A stretch of DNA of 64,000 nucleotides, taken from NCBI GenBank assembly GCA_934747965.1, contig CAKVHI010000002.1:1-64000 (forward strand), given 5' to 3'. Below the pieces are notes generated by a model. That model did not search any database. It was not told where the DNA came from and saw only the letters and a list, made by a program, of their open reading frames with translations. Positions 9,004-17,804 of this stretch are shown piece after piece. A program made the translations under genes and the position numbers. Within the stretch, counting starts at the first letter, position 1, and every line of letters starts with the position of its first letter. This stretch comes from an uncultured Clostridia bacterium (GTDB taxonomy: Bacteria; Bacillota; Clostridia; Christensenellales; UBA1242).

Positions 9004-9615
9004 ATGGAAAAAACAAAAAAACAAAGTTTGGCTCTAGCACTTGTTTTATCACTTCTTGTTGGTATTGCAGGTAGTGTTGTTTGGGGGCTTTTATATTCGC
9101 TTGGCTGGTTTGCTTCTATTGTTGCTTACGCTACAAGTTTTGGTATGTTTGCAGTTTATCTTAAGTTTTCAAAACTTAGCAAATTGACTTTTGTGTGGAC
9201 TTTGGTTTGGGTTATTTTGCTTAACATAATTGCTTCTTTTGTTGCAATAGTAATCAGTGTTAGCGTGGAAGCACAAGTTTCAATCTCAGAATCTTTGGAT
9301 GCAGTATTTCAAAATTTTGGCTTGATTGCAAAAGATTTTGTTATTGATATTGTTCTTGGCACAGTTTTTTGTGTTTTAGGTGTGGTTTCTTACTATGCAG
9401 TATACAAAAGGCAACAAAAAGAAAAAGCTATTTTAGAACAACTAAATCAACAAGCAAATGCACAAAATGCGTCTAAAGACGAATTAACTCAAAATGATAA
9501 TGCAACTAAGGTTGAAACAAAAATAGAAGATATAAAAATTGATGATACAAAAGAAGACTTAAAAGTTGTTGAAGGTGAAATTGTTGAGAATTTAGACAAT
9601 CAAAATAATAATTAA
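9004..9615 (+). CDS. Four-helix membrane protein with charged tail
   Basis: The 203-residue protein is not recognised. Hydrophobic helices lie at about residues 8-30, 35-55, 62-85 and 108-132. A ~65-residue cytoplasmic tail rich in Q, N, D, E and K follows. The start follows a GGGGGA ribosome site, and a terminator follows the gene, so it is a single-gene unit. No catalytic motif is seen. Confidence 0.65.
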   Translation: MEKTKKQSLALALVLSLLVGIAGSVVWGLLYSLGWFASIVAYATSFGMFAVYLKFSKLSKLTFVWTLVWVILLNIIASFVAIVISVSVEAQVSISESLDAVFQNFGLIAKDFVIDIVLGTVFCVLGVVSYYAVYKRQQKEKAILEQLNQQANAQNASKDELTQNDNATKVETKIEDIKIDDTKEDLKVVEGEIVENLDNQNNN

Positions 9616-9627
9616 TGTCATTTTTAT

Positions 9628-9655
9628 AAAAAAGGGGCTTGATAGTCCCTTTTTG
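9628..9655 (+). terminator. Terminator
   Basis: The stem AAAAAGGG...CCCTTTTT is followed by a T tail, after the four-helix membrane protein gene. Confidence 0.75.
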
Positions 9656-9706
9656 TTATTTAAACATTAATCTATGATTATTTATTTTAATTACATTTAA
9701 GCAAAA

Positions 9707-10330
9707 TTAATTATCATTTTTTTCTCGTTTGCTGAATTTACAACCACAATAATCTTGTCTATAGAGATTATATTTTTTAGACAACTCAATGCTTCTTTTG
9801 TAACCATCTTCTTTTTTAAAATCAGAAACTAAAAACTTTATTCCAAATTTTTCTGAGATTTTAAGTCCTATTTCATTTAGCAATTCAGCGTTTTTGTGTG
9901 GAGAAACAGTAAGGGTGGTTGTAAAATAATCAAAATTGTTTTGTTTTGCGAAATTTGCAGTTTCTGAAAGTCTTAAAAAAAAGCATTTTTCGCATCTTTT
10001 TCCACCTTCATTTTCATTTTCTAACCCCAACACGATTTTATTGTAATCATCACTATTATGATTTGTTGTTACTATTTTAATTTTATTTTTGCTATATTTA
10101 TTATTTAATTCATTTATTAATCTAATTTCTTCATCCTGTCTTTTTTTAAACTCTTCTTCTTTGTCTATGTTTGGGTTATAGAAAAATATAGTTATATCAA
10201 AAAATTCAACTAATCTTTCAAGCACACTGCTAGAGCAAGGTGCACAACAACTGTGCAACAATAATTTAGGTTTGTAATTTAAACTTTTAATTTCTTCAAT
10301 CATTTGTTTGTTTCGGTCAATTTTGTTCAT
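9707..10330 (-). CDS. queH: Epoxyqueuosine reductase QueH
   Basis: The product reduces epoxyqueuosine in tRNA, the last step of queuosine synthesis, and is the non-B12 alternative to QueG. Family marks are LHSCCAPCSS near the N-terminus (adjacent Cys pair for the iron-sulfur/metal centre), a GGxRCEKCFxLR segment (residues ~108-118) and the C-terminal YRQDYCGC. At 207 residues the length is normal. On its own strand a TATAAT box (10337-10342) ends 6 bases before the ATG and no ribosome site is visible, so the mRNA may be leaderless. No other queuosine gene is in the window. Confidence 0.92.
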   Translation of the reverse strand: MNKIDRNKQMIEEIKSLNYKPKLLLHSCCAPCSSSVLERLVEFFDITIFFYNPNIDKEEEFKKRQDEEIRLINELNNKYSKNKIKIVTTNHNSDDYNKIVLGLENENEGGKRCEKCFFLRLSETANFAKQNNFDYFTTTLTVSPHKNAELLNEIGLKISEKFGIKFLVSDFKKEDGYKRSIELSKKYNLYRQDYCGCKFSKREKNDN

Positions 10331-10441
10331 GACTATATTATATCACTTTTAATTTTATTTTTAAATGATTTTTTAATTTATCTTTCTTAAACTTTCACCT
10401 TTTTTAAAAAATAATTGTTTCACAAACAAAATTTTTAATTC

Positions 10442-10470
10442 TTGACAAAAAAATAAAATTGTTCTATAAT
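10442..10470 (+). promoter_or_regulatory. Consensus sigma-A promoter
   Basis: TTGACA, a 17-bp spacer and TATAAT: both boxes match the consensus fully. It drives the gene at 10509, about 30 bp beyond the expected transcription start. Confidence 0.85.
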
Positions 10471-10508
10471 AAAGATAAATAAGTTCTATAATTTTGTAGA
10501 GGTGAAAA

Positions 10509-11366
10509 ATGAAACTTGATAGTGATCAAATAAAGAAAAAACTTTTGGATGTTAGTTACAAAGAGCGTATAAATTCTAAACGCATTTATCCCCTAGAAGA
10601 TGTTTTAAAAGAATTTGGTTTTAAAGATTTAAAAGAATATATTAAAACAGTATGTGATGTAAAAACCAAATTAGATGAAATTTCATATCCTACAAAGCAA
10701 ATGTTCAGGCTTTACATAAGCAAAAACAAAATTGTTAAAATCGATGTTAATGCTGTTGGCTTAATGTTTGTTATGGCGGAAATTGCAAAAAATTCTAAAA
10801 ACGATGAAGAAAAAGAAAACGCCTACAAAATTGCTAAGGTTTTCAGTGAAAACGCAAAAATGTTTTATCCAGAACAGCGCGTTGTTTTAAGGCGTGAATA
10901 TGTTTATGTTACAAAACAATTGCGTGGAATGATTAAAGAAATCAGTGAAAACAACGCTAATTTAAAGTCTAGTTTGAAAAAACTGTATTCAACAATTTTG
11001 AATGATTACTATTTTATAAACGACACATACTATCTTCGCCTTAAAAAAACAAACAATCCAAAAGGGAATTATCTTGATTATATAACAGTTAGTGAACTTA
11101 ACGACTTAATAGAAATTCAAAAAGAAGTTATTATTTCTTTAACAAAATATCCAACTGATAACCACCTATATCTTGCAAACAGGCTTGCAAGTGAAAAAAG
11201 ACTTGCCTTTTGCACTCATCATGCGGGTGTGTTTCCGTTTGAATATAAACCACACAAATTTAAGCCATTAAGGGCGTATAAAGAATTTTATAAATTGCTA
11301 GCATATTATAACTTAGATCCAAAAAGTTTGAGAAAAGATGACGATAATCTTGAAAAAATGCATTAA
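10509..11366 (+). CDS. Conserved-looking protein of unknown function
   Basis: The 285-residue soluble protein is mostly helical and Lys/Glu-rich, and I do not recognise it. Visible features are a central RRxYVYVTKQLRGM segment and a C-terminal FCTHHAGVFPFEYKPHKF segment with clustered His and aromatic residues that look functional. There is no membrane segment. It has its own strong promoter and a GAGGTG ribosome site, and a terminator overlaps its stop codon, so it is a single-gene unit. Confidence 0.65.
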   Translation: MKLDSDQIKKKLLDVSYKERINSKRIYPLEDVLKEFGFKDLKEYIKTVCDVKTKLDEISYPTKQMFRLYISKNKIVKIDVNAVGLMFVMAEIAKNSKNDEEKENAYKIAKVFSENAKMFYPEQRVVLRREYVYVTKQLRGMIKEISENNANLKSSLKKLYSTILNDYYFINDTYYLRLKKTNNPKGNYLDYITVSELNDLIEIQKEVIISLTKYPTDNHLYLANRLASEKRLAFCTHHAGVFPFEYKPHKFKPLRAYKEFYKLLAYYNLDPKSLRKDDDNLEKMH

Positions 11367-11386
11367 AAATGCATTTTTTTGTTTTT
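11353..11386 (+). terminator. Terminator overlapping stop codon
   Basis: AAAAAATGCA pairs with TGCATTTTTT around a short loop. The stop codon lies in the loop, and T runs follow. Confidence 0.8.
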
Positions 11387-11550
11387 TAATTAATAAAAAT
11401 AAAACTTGAAAGGATATGTTATTTTTATTTAAAAAATTAAAATTTTAATTAAAATTTTTGTATATTAAATTAGTTATGAGAAAAGAATTTTAAAAATTGT
11501 TTGTTAAACTATTGCTTTTTATGATAATATATTATTATTAAGGAGAAAAT

Positions 11551-12012
11551 ATGGAAGAAAAACAAAATCAAAACCTAGTTGTTCCAAAAAAAGAATTATC
11601 TCAAATGTATATTTCTCACACAGGAATAATTTTGTCTAATTTATCTATAGTAGCATTTTGTTTGTCGCTAGCGGCATTGTTTGCGGGTTTCTTTACGGCA
11701 TTGTTTACTACTTTCTATATAATTCTTTGGTTTGTTATTTTAATTTTCTCAGTCGGGACTGTTTTTGTAATAATTCCAAATTATTTTAGTTATTTAACAA
11801 AGTCATCAGAATTTTTAAATAATTTTAGATTTGATGTGTTTATAAATATTGTAAAATATGCATTACCAGTATTTATCGCTACAAGCATATTAAGCATAGT
11901 CTTGTTATCACTTGATAAACATAGAAATCATAAAGGAAGAATAATTTTTTCGTCTGTTGTGCTTGGCTTACTTGTTGTTATGTTTTTAATTTTGATTATC
12001 GGGGTGAAATAA
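11551..12012 (+). CDS. Four-helix membrane protein
   Basis: The 153-residue protein is not recognised. Hydrophobic helices lie at about residues 26-47, 50-75, 98-118 and 129-151. A polar N-terminal tail precedes them. The ribosome site AAGGAG precedes the ATG. It is the first gene of a three-gene operon: its stop codon directly abuts the start of the next gene. Confidence 0.65.
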   Translation: MEEKQNQNLVVPKKELSQMYISHTGIILSNLSIVAFCLSLAALFAGFFTALFTTFYIILWFVILIFSVGTVFVIIPNYFSYLTKSSEFLNNFRFDVFINIVKYALPVFIATSILSIVLLSLDKHRNHKGRIIFSSVVLGLLVVMFLILIIGVK

Positions 12013-12516
12013 ATGAAAACATTAAATTTAACACTTAAAGGTATAGGAAAGTTGTCGCCCACGGTTATGGTTGACAACAAAAGTTTAAATTTCAAAAAAA
12101 ATGCATTTGGAAATTATACAACTACATTTCAAACAGATAAGAATGAAGTTGAACTTGCAATCATAAATTATCTTGAAATTTCAGGCAAATTTTGGTTTTT
12201 AATGGGTTTATTTTTCTTTTTGATAAGTTTATTCGGTATTTTTGATATGAGAGTGAGCAAAAACTGTCTAGTTATAAAAAGTCGGTTTAAAATTTATCTA
12301 GATAGTAATGTAACAAATTTTGAAGCACAAATAAATGACAAAAGCGGTGAAAAAGGAATTTCTTATAATTGTAATGATAAAGTTGAAGAGATAGAAAACA
12401 TTTGCTATGAAGATTTAGTGGCAAAAAAAAGACGCAAAATTTTATTTGTAACAAAAATTTTATTGTGGATTGTTTTGACTGTGTTAAGCATTCTTTTGCT
12501 TGTTAAAAATTTGTAA
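12013..12516 (+). CDS. Membrane-associated protein with two transmembrane segments
   Basis: The 167-residue protein is not recognised. A ~57-residue N-terminal domain is followed by a hydrophobic helix (~58-77), a ~65-residue soluble middle and a C-terminal helix (~146-165). It starts immediately after the stop of the preceding membrane protein, so the two are probably translated together. A YxjI-like gene follows 11 bp later with a GGAG ribosome site. Confidence 0.65.
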   Translation: MKTLNLTLKGIGKLSPTVMVDNKSLNFKKNAFGNYTTTFQTDKNEVELAIINYLEISGKFWFLMGLFFFLISLFGIFDMRVSKNCLVIKSRFKIYLDSNVTNFEAQINDKSGEKGISYNCNDKVEEIENICYEDLVAKKRRKILFVTKILLWIVLTVLSILLLVKNL

Positions 12517-12527
12517 GGAGATAATTT

Positions 12528-13022
12528 ATGAAAATATATATTAAAAACAAATTAATTTCTTTTGGTGGAAGCTCTGTGGCTGTTGATGAACGCGGAAACA
12601 AAGTTTTTAAAATTAAGGGTAAGTGGATTTTGTTTAGCCCAACTCGAAAAAAGAAAATTTATGATAAAAGCGGTAAGTTGCTTTATGTTATTCGAAACAA
12701 GTGGTTTAATTGGTGGAACACAAGAACTTTTATTTTTGATTCTAACAAGCAAAAAATTGCAACAATAAGAAATAATATTAAATTGTCTGACGGTGCTAAG
12801 TATGTTGTTGAAGGTTATAAGGATGAAATTTCTTTTGACGGAAAATTGTTTAGTGGGCACATGAAGATTGTAAGTAATGGCAACATAATTGGTCAGTTAA
12901 CACGAGAGTTTACTGTTGTTAGAGATTCTTTTTGCTTAGAGGCTGATGAAGAAAATTTACCTTTTTTAACTGCCTTGGTTGTTGCAATAGACAACATAAA
13001 TGATAAAAACGCAAAAAAATAG
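12528..13022 (+). CDS. LURP-one-related / YxjI family protein
   Basis: The 164-residue protein follows the tubby-like LURP-one pattern: an opening MKIYIKNKLISFGG, then beta strands such as VFKIKGKWILFSPTRKKKIYD, repeated basic/aromatic strands and VVEGYKDEISFDG. Proteins of this family form a closed beta barrel and may bind membranes, but their role in bacteria is unknown. Sharing an operon with two membrane proteins fits a membrane-linked task. A terminator follows. Confidence 0.75.
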   Translation: MKIYIKNKLISFGGSSVAVDERGNKVFKIKGKWILFSPTRKKKIYDKSGKLLYVIRNKWFNWWNTRTFIFDSNKQKIATIRNNIKLSDGAKYVVEGYKDEISFDGKLFSGHMKIVSNGNIIGQLTREFTVVRDSFCLEADEENLPFLTALVVAIDNINDKNAKK

Positions 13023-13041
13023 TGATTTTCACTATTTTTTT
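13013..13041 (+). terminator. Terminator of the 11551-13022 operon
   Basis: AAAAAATAGTG pairs with CACTATTTTTT and includes the stop codon. Confidence 0.8.
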
Positions 13042-13191
13042 ATAAATTTAATAATAAAATTAATCTGCTTTAAAATTAAAAATATTAAATAAAAAATATA
13101 TTAATTAAAAACGCATTTAGGTTTAATGTGATAAAGTTATTTTTTGTGTTTTAAAAATAAAATTTTGTCTATAATTTGTTTCGAGGTGAAA

Positions 13192-13686
13192 ATGGAACAA
13201 AATTTAGAAAATAAAATTGAAAAAAAAGAAGAAAAACTAGCAAAAAAAGAAGAAAGAATTGAAGATTTCGTAAACACTATTTATCAGAACCTATCAACGG
13301 CACTTGATTCTATAGACGAAATATTGAAGATTTGTAAGGATGAAAAACTTGAAAAAGAGTTAAAATCTGAAAAGCAGTCTTACACAGATTATAAAAACGA
13401 ATTATTAAATGTTTGCTTAAAATTGTCAATAAAACCAAAAGACAATAATTTTTTTGAGAAAGCACGGTTGTGGACATCAATAAAAATGACAACAATTTGC
13501 GACAAAAGTTCGCGTCATCTTGCTGAAATGATGCTTATTGGAACTGTTATGGGCACATTAACTTGTTATAAAGATTTGTGCGACTACAAAAATTTGGATA
13601 ACAAATTATATGATTTGTTAAGTAAGTTGTTAAATCTTGAAGAAGAAAATTTTAATAACCTAAAAAAATTTTTAAAGGGAATCTGA
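13192..13686 (+). CDS. Helical protein of unknown function upstream of DUF421 gene
   Basis: I place the start at 13192 because a GAGGTG ribosome site precedes it; an ATG 48 bases upstream lacks one. The 164-residue product begins with a highly charged KKEEKLAKKEERIED helix and looks like a four-helix bundle without membrane segments. Three cysteines lie in a TTICDKSS...TCYKDLCDY region. It lies 1 bp before the DUF421 gene, so the two are probably made together. The family is not recognised. Confidence 0.65.
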   Translation: MEQNLENKIEKKEEKLAKKEERIEDFVNTIYQNLSTALDSIDEILKICKDEKLEKELKSEKQSYTDYKNELLNVCLKLSIKPKDNNFFEKARLWTSIKMTTICDKSSRHLAEMMLIGTVMGTLTCYKDLCDYKNLDNKLYDLLSKLLNLEEENFNNLKKFLKGI

Positions 13687-13687
13687 T

Positions 13688-14380
13688 ATGAGTGATGAAG
13701 TAAATATTTTGCTTTTGGCTTTGGGCTCTTTTATCACACTTTTTATTATCGCAAAACTACTCGGAAAAAAGCAAGTGGGGGAACTTGACTTTATTGATTA
13801 TGTTGTGGGAATATCAATAGGCTCTATAGCAGCAGAAATGGCAACTAACACTGCGGATAAACCATTTTATCATTATTTGATTAGCATGGGAGTGTTTTTT
13901 GTGTTTTCAATTATTATAGATGTTTTAGGAACAAAAACTAATTTTATGAAAAAATTTTTTAAGGGGTCGCCAATAGTTATTATAAAAAATGGAGTTATTG
14001 ACTATAAACAACTTAAAAAAAGCAAACTTGATATTAACGACATAACTGCACTTGCTAGAAGCAAAAACTATTTTAATTTTGATGATATTGCTTTTGCAGT
14101 TTTTGAAACGGATGGCACCTTGAGTATACTTCCAAAAAGTGAGCAAAAACCTGTTGTATGTGAAGATTTGAAAATCAAAGCCGAAAAATCAACTTTGCCT
14201 CAAAATATAATTGTCGATGGACAAGTTTCGCAATTTTCATTAAAAGAAATTGGAAAAGACATTGCTTGGCTTTACTTTAAGCTTAACATAAACAGTAAAA
14301 AAGATTTAAAAAATATTTTACTCGCAGTTTACAATCAAAATGACGACAGTTTTGTGGTGCACCTAAAAAATGAGAAATAA
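13688..14380 (+). CDS. DUF421 (YetF-like) membrane protein
   Basis: The 230-residue protein has an N-terminal trio of membrane helices (residues ~5-25, 40-58, 66-85). The family signature GKKQVGELDFIDYVVGISIG sits in the first third, followed by SPIVIIKNG, IDYKQLKKSKL and the cytoplasmic domain with an F-E-x-D-G-T-L-S-I-L-P motif. This is the DUF421/YetF pattern of Bacillota; its biochemical role is unsettled. Its start follows the upstream stop by 1 bp with a GGGAATC site. A C-terminal extension (~160-230) resembles the second domain of longer members. Confidence 0.85.
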   Translation: MSDEVNILLLALGSFITLFIIAKLLGKKQVGELDFIDYVVGISIGSIAAEMATNTADKPFYHYLISMGVFFVFSIIIDVLGTKTNFMKKFFKGSPIVIIKNGVIDYKQLKKSKLDINDITALARSKNYFNFDDIAFAVFETDGTLSILPKSEQKPVVCEDLKIKAEKSTLPQNIIVDGQVSQFSLKEIGKDIAWLYFKLNINSKKDLKNILLAVYNQNDDSFVVHLKNEK

Positions 14381-14436
14381 TCAAATATATTTTGCAAAAT
14401 CTTTTATTTATTGTATAATATAACTGAGGATTTCAA

Positions 14437-15018
14437 ATGTTTAAAAATGTTAAACTGTTAAAACATCTAAAAAATGCATCCAGTGAAGTTGAATTTGAAA
14501 ACGATTGTGAAAGCGAAGGCAATGAAACTATTTTGTATGTTAAAATTAAAGATAAATTTGATGTTATAAACCCTTATTCTAGTGGTGATGATGTTACAAT
14601 AAAAGAAGAATTGTCTGAGTTCATCCAAAAAAATAACAATTATATGGAACTTTCCAAACCAATAAATATTAGGTTTGACAATGAAAAAGAGCTTTCACGA
14701 GAAGACAGAGATGAAATTAAACTTGCATTAAGAAATCACTTTACACTTCAAGTTAGTGATGTGAATGAAGAACTTGATGCAAACAAAAAAGAATGTTTTT
14801 TGATGATTTCGCTGTTTGTTCTGTTTTTGGGATTATTTATTGTTGGAAAGTTTTTTGAATCATTTGGAATTATGTCCGAAATTTTTTCATTAATTTCGTG
14901 GGTTTTTGGTTGGGACTTTGTTGAAAGTATAGCATTCGTAAGACCAAAATTAAGAAGAAAAGCAATCAGATTATACAAAATTTTAAATGCAAGGATAGAG
15001 TTTCTTGTTAGAGGATAG
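14437..15018 (+). CDS. Membrane protein of unknown function
   Basis: The 193-residue protein has a soluble N-terminal half (~1-115, acidic) and then two hydrophobic segments (~122-142 and ~147-165). A short basic tail follows. A TATAAT box lies ~23 bp upstream and the ribosome site is TGAGGA. Its stop lies 1 bp before the start of the HD-domain gene, so the two are co-transcribed. The family is not recognised. Confidence 0.65.
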   Translation: MFKNVKLLKHLKNASSEVEFENDCESEGNETILYVKIKDKFDVINPYSSGDDVTIKEELSEFIQKNNNYMELSKPINIRFDNEKELSREDRDEIKLALRNHFTLQVSDVNEELDANKKECFLMISLFVLFLGLFIVGKFFESFGIMSEIFSLISWVFGWDFVESIAFVRPKLRRKAIRLYKILNARIEFLVRG

Positions 15019-15019
15019 A

Positions 15020-15601
15020 ATGGAATCAAAAGAAGAATTTATTGATATTTTTAAAAATAATATTAAGCGTGAAGGATGTGATGCACTTTTAGAATTTTTA
15101 AACAATTCCGATTTTTTTACAGCACCTGCTTCAAGCAAATTTCATTCAAATTATGAAGGTGGTCTTGTTAAACATTCAGTTAATGTTTACAAACGCTTTA
15201 AAAATTTGATTTTAAACGAATATGGCGAAAATTACATAAATGTTATTAGTGATGAAAGCATTGCATTAATCAGTTTGTTGCACGATGTTTGCAAAATTAA
15301 TATGTATAAGCAAGATTTTAGAAATGTGAAAGTTGAAGGCGAATGGGTAAAAGTGCCGTGTTACACGATAGATGATGCTCTTCCTTATGGGCATGGAGAA
15401 AAGTCGGTTTACATGATAAGCGGGTTTATGAAACTTACTCGTGAAGAAAGTATGGCAATTAATTGGCACATGGGGGCTTTTGATGCAAGGGCTGTTAGTC
15501 AAACATACATGCTAAGCAATGTGTTCTATAAGTTTCCAATAGCATTGTTGTTTCATATTGCCGATGAAATGGCAACTTATCTTGACGAAACAATACATTA
15601 A
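15020..15601 (+). CDS. HD-domain phosphohydrolase-like protein
   Basis: The start is taken at 15020 (ribosome site AGAGGA; an in-frame TTG at 15005 is less likely). The 193-residue product has the HD-superfamily order: KHSVNVY (first His), LLHDVCKI (HD pair), GHGEKS, NWHMGAF and a distal LFHIADEMA (Asp). These residues bind a divalent metal and suggest a phosphohydrolase acting on a nucleotide or RNA end. Similar small HD proteins are common in Clostridia and often annotated only as hydrolases. It sits directly after an uncharacterised membrane gene and before alaS. Confidence 0.8.
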   Translation: MESKEEFIDIFKNNIKREGCDALLEFLNNSDFFTAPASSKFHSNYEGGLVKHSVNVYKRFKNLILNEYGENYINVISDESIALISLLHDVCKINMYKQDFRNVKVEGEWVKVPCYTIDDALPYGHGEKSVYMISGFMKLTREESMAINWHMGAFDARAVSQTYMLSNVFYKFPIALLFHIADEMATYLDETIH

Positions 15602-15639
15602 AATTAAATTAAGTGATATTATCACAAAAGAAGGATAAA

Positions 15640-17448
15640 ATGGATTATAAAGTAACAAGCAAAGAATTAAGAAATATGTGGCTAAATTTTTACACTGAAA
15701 GAGGTCATAAAAACATAGGCGCAGTAAGCCTTATCGGGGACGGCACAACAGGGGTAATGTTTAATGTTGCGGGGATGCAACCATTAATGCCTTATCTTCT
15801 TGGAAAACCTCATCCTATGGGCAAAAGATTGTGTAACATTCAAGGTTGTGTCAGAACGGTTGATATTGACAGTGTTGGCGATGAAAGTCATTGCACATTC
15901 TTTGAAATGATGGGCAACTGGAGTTTGGGAGATTATTTCAAAAAAGAAAAAACAAAGTGGACTTTTGATGTTTTAACAAAGGTTTTTGGTTTTGATGCAA
16001 ACAAAATTTGTTGTTCTGTTTTTGCTGGTGATGAAAATGCACCAAGAGATACTGAAACGGCGAACTATTTGCTTGATGCTGGAATTAAAAAAGAAAATAT
16101 TTTTTATCTTCCTAAAGAAGATAACTGGTGGGACTTACCCGGCACTGTAAACACTCCTTGTGGACCCGACAATGAATGGTTTTATCCAATATCAGACACT
16201 CCTTGTGGCGAGAATTGTGGGCTTTTGTGTGGATGCGGAAGATATGTTGAAATAGGCAATGATGTTTATATGCAATTTGAACAATTAGGAAACGGAAAAT
16301 ACAAAGAACTTGAAAATAAAAATGTTGATACTGGTTTTGGACTAGAGAGAAACTTAATGTATTTAAACGGGCTTAAAGATGTTTATTTGACCGATGTTTT
16401 TTATCCTATTATAAGTTATTTAGAGAAAAAAACTGGCAAAGTATATGATTGTCAAGACAAAGACACTATTAAAGCTATGAGAATAATTGCTGACCACATC
16501 AAAACCTCAACAATGCTTATTGGCGACCAAAATGGCATTGTTCCATCAAATGTTGGTGCAGGATATATTTTAAGAAGATTGTTAAGGCGAGCAATAAGAG
16601 AATCTAAAATTTTGAATTTAGAAATTTCTGATTTACTTGAAGTTAGCAAAATCTATATTAACGATATATACACAGAAGCATATCCTCTTTTAAAACAAAA
16701 AGAAGAATATATTTTAAGTGAAATTAAAAAAGAAAGTGAAAAGTTTGAAAAGACTTTGATTGATGGAATAAAAGAACTTAACAAACTTATTGATAATTTA
16801 ACAAAATTTGCTCCAGATAACAAAAAAATTAGCGGAGAAAAAGCATTTAGGCTTTTTGACACATTCGGCTTTCCGCTTGAACTTACAACTGAAATTGCAG
16901 GCGAAAAAGGTTTTGTTGTTGATGTTGATGGCTTTAACAAAGCTTTTGAACTTCACAGACAAAAATCTCACAGCAGTGAAGCAGGTGTTAATAAAGGTGG
17001 GCTATCAGAACAAAATGAACAAACAACACGCCTTCACACCGCCACACATCTTTTGCATAATGCGTTAAGTGTTATCCTAAAAAGTGAATGTAAACAAATG
17101 GGAAGCAATATTAACAGCGAAAGACTAAGATTTGACTTTGCTTTTGACCGAAAGTTGACTTGTGAAGAACTTAAACAGGTTGAAGATTACGTTAACAAAG
17201 CAATTCAAGACAAAGTTGATGTTATAAGGACAGAAACAACAGTTGAAGAAGCAAAGAAATCGGGCGCAGTTGGTGTTTTTGATTCTAAGTATGGGGAAGT
17301 TGTCAGCGTTTATGCAATTTCCGGTTATGGTGCAGAAATTTGTGGTGGACCTCATGTTAAAAACACATCAGAACTTCATCACTTTAAAATCGTTAAAGAA
17401 GAGTCATCATCAAGCGGTGTAAGAAGAATTAAAGCAATACTTGATTAA
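15640..17448 (+). CDS. alaS: Alanyl-tRNA synthetase, short form lacking C-Ala domain
   Basis: A class II synthetase that charges tRNA-Ala. Visible parts are the N-terminal catalytic core (ERGHKNIGAVSLIGDGTT, FFEMMGNWSLGDYF, NVDTGFGLERN), the tRNA-recognition region, and the editing domain with metal-binding HTATHLLH (residue ~465) and CGGPH (~567). The protein ends at 602 residues, about 30 after the CGGPH motif. Typical AlaRS is ~870 residues, so the DHHA1-like C-Ala domain is missing. No frameshift or remnant is visible downstream, so this looks like a natural short form. The start is set at 15640 by the AGAAGGA site; an upstream ATG at 15613 lacks one. Confidence 0.93.
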   Translation: MDYKVTSKELRNMWLNFYTERGHKNIGAVSLIGDGTTGVMFNVAGMQPLMPYLLGKPHPMGKRLCNIQGCVRTVDIDSVGDESHCTFFEMMGNWSLGDYFKKEKTKWTFDVLTKVFGFDANKICCSVFAGDENAPRDTETANYLLDAGIKKENIFYLPKEDNWWDLPGTVNTPCGPDNEWFYPISDTPCGENCGLLCGCGRYVEIGNDVYMQFEQLGNGKYKELENKNVDTGFGLERNLMYLNGLKDVYLTDVFYPIISYLEKKTGKVYDCQDKDTIKAMRIIADHIKTSTMLIGDQNGIVPSNVGAGYILRRLLRRAIRESKILNLEISDLLEVSKIYINDIYTEAYPLLKQKEEYILSEIKKESEKFEKTLIDGIKELNKLIDNLTKFAPDNKKISGEKAFRLFDTFGFPLELTTEIAGEKGFVVDVDGFNKAFELHRQKSHSSEAGVNKGGLSEQNEQTTRLHTATHLLHNALSVILKSECKQMGSNINSERLRFDFAFDRKLTCEELKQVEDYVNKAIQDKVDVIRTETTVEEAKKSGAVGVFDSKYGEVVSVYAISGYGAEICGGPHVKNTSELHHFKIVKEESSSSGVRRIKAILD

Positions 17449-17487
17449 AACTATACTAACTTTTTTAACTAAAAAAGTTACAAAAAA

Positions 17488-17513
17488 GTTTGGGGGTTGC
17501 GATTCCCCCAAAC
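17488..17513 (+). terminator. Strong hairpin after alaS, without T tail
   Basis: GTTTGGGGG pairs perfectly with CCCCCAAAC around a 7-8 base loop. Only CCCACAA follows, so it may stabilise a 3' end rather than act as a classic intrinsic terminator. Confidence 0.5.
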
Positions 17514-17691
17514 CCCACAAACGCTTTTATTTTGATTTAAACTTTTAAAATGTTATAGAATGATATTTTGATAAATTTGCAAAGATTTTAATGATATAAA
17601 CTTTTAAAATTGTTGTAAAATAATTATATTACACAATAACTTACAAATGGTAAAAAGTTATATGCAATTAGTTATATTGTGAGTACATTTC

Positions 17692-17804
17692 AAAGCAAAA
17701 TCTTGACATAATTTCACACACTAGGGCTTCGGACTGAAAGGAAAAATGGAAGAAAATCATCGTCCTGCAGAGTCGCTTTGTGAAATTATGCCTCGTTTTG
17801 CTTT
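17692..17804 (+). repeat. 113-bp structured dispersed element, copy 1
   Basis: The outer arm AAAGCAAAA (17692-17700) pairs with TTTTGCTTT (17796-17804). The inner arm CATAATTTCACA (17707-17718) pairs perfectly with 17779-17790. The tip has GACT/AGTC and AGGA/TCCT helices (17732-17742 with 17763-17774). A nearly identical copy lies at 41420-41532, in which one outer base pair changes from A-T to G-C on both sides. It may be a structured RNA or a hairpin-forming mobile element; no coding sequence is inside. The strand is arbitrary, although both copies have the same orientation. Confidence 0.85.

Noticed and set aside
13144..13191. Upstream ATG for the 13192 gene
   Set aside because: It has no ribosome site and AT-rich promoter-like sequence; GAGGTG sits correctly before 13192.
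15601..15640. T-box leaders before alaS, valS, hisS or asnS
   Set aside because: No AGGGTGGNACCGCG-type antiterminator word is found upstream of any of these synthetase genes.
17692..17804. Assignment of the 113-bp element to a known RNA (tmRNA-like, SRP, 6S, group II intron domain, HEARO)
   Set aside because: None of the diagnostic motifs of these families is present, and no IscB/TnpB or reverse transcriptase is nearby.
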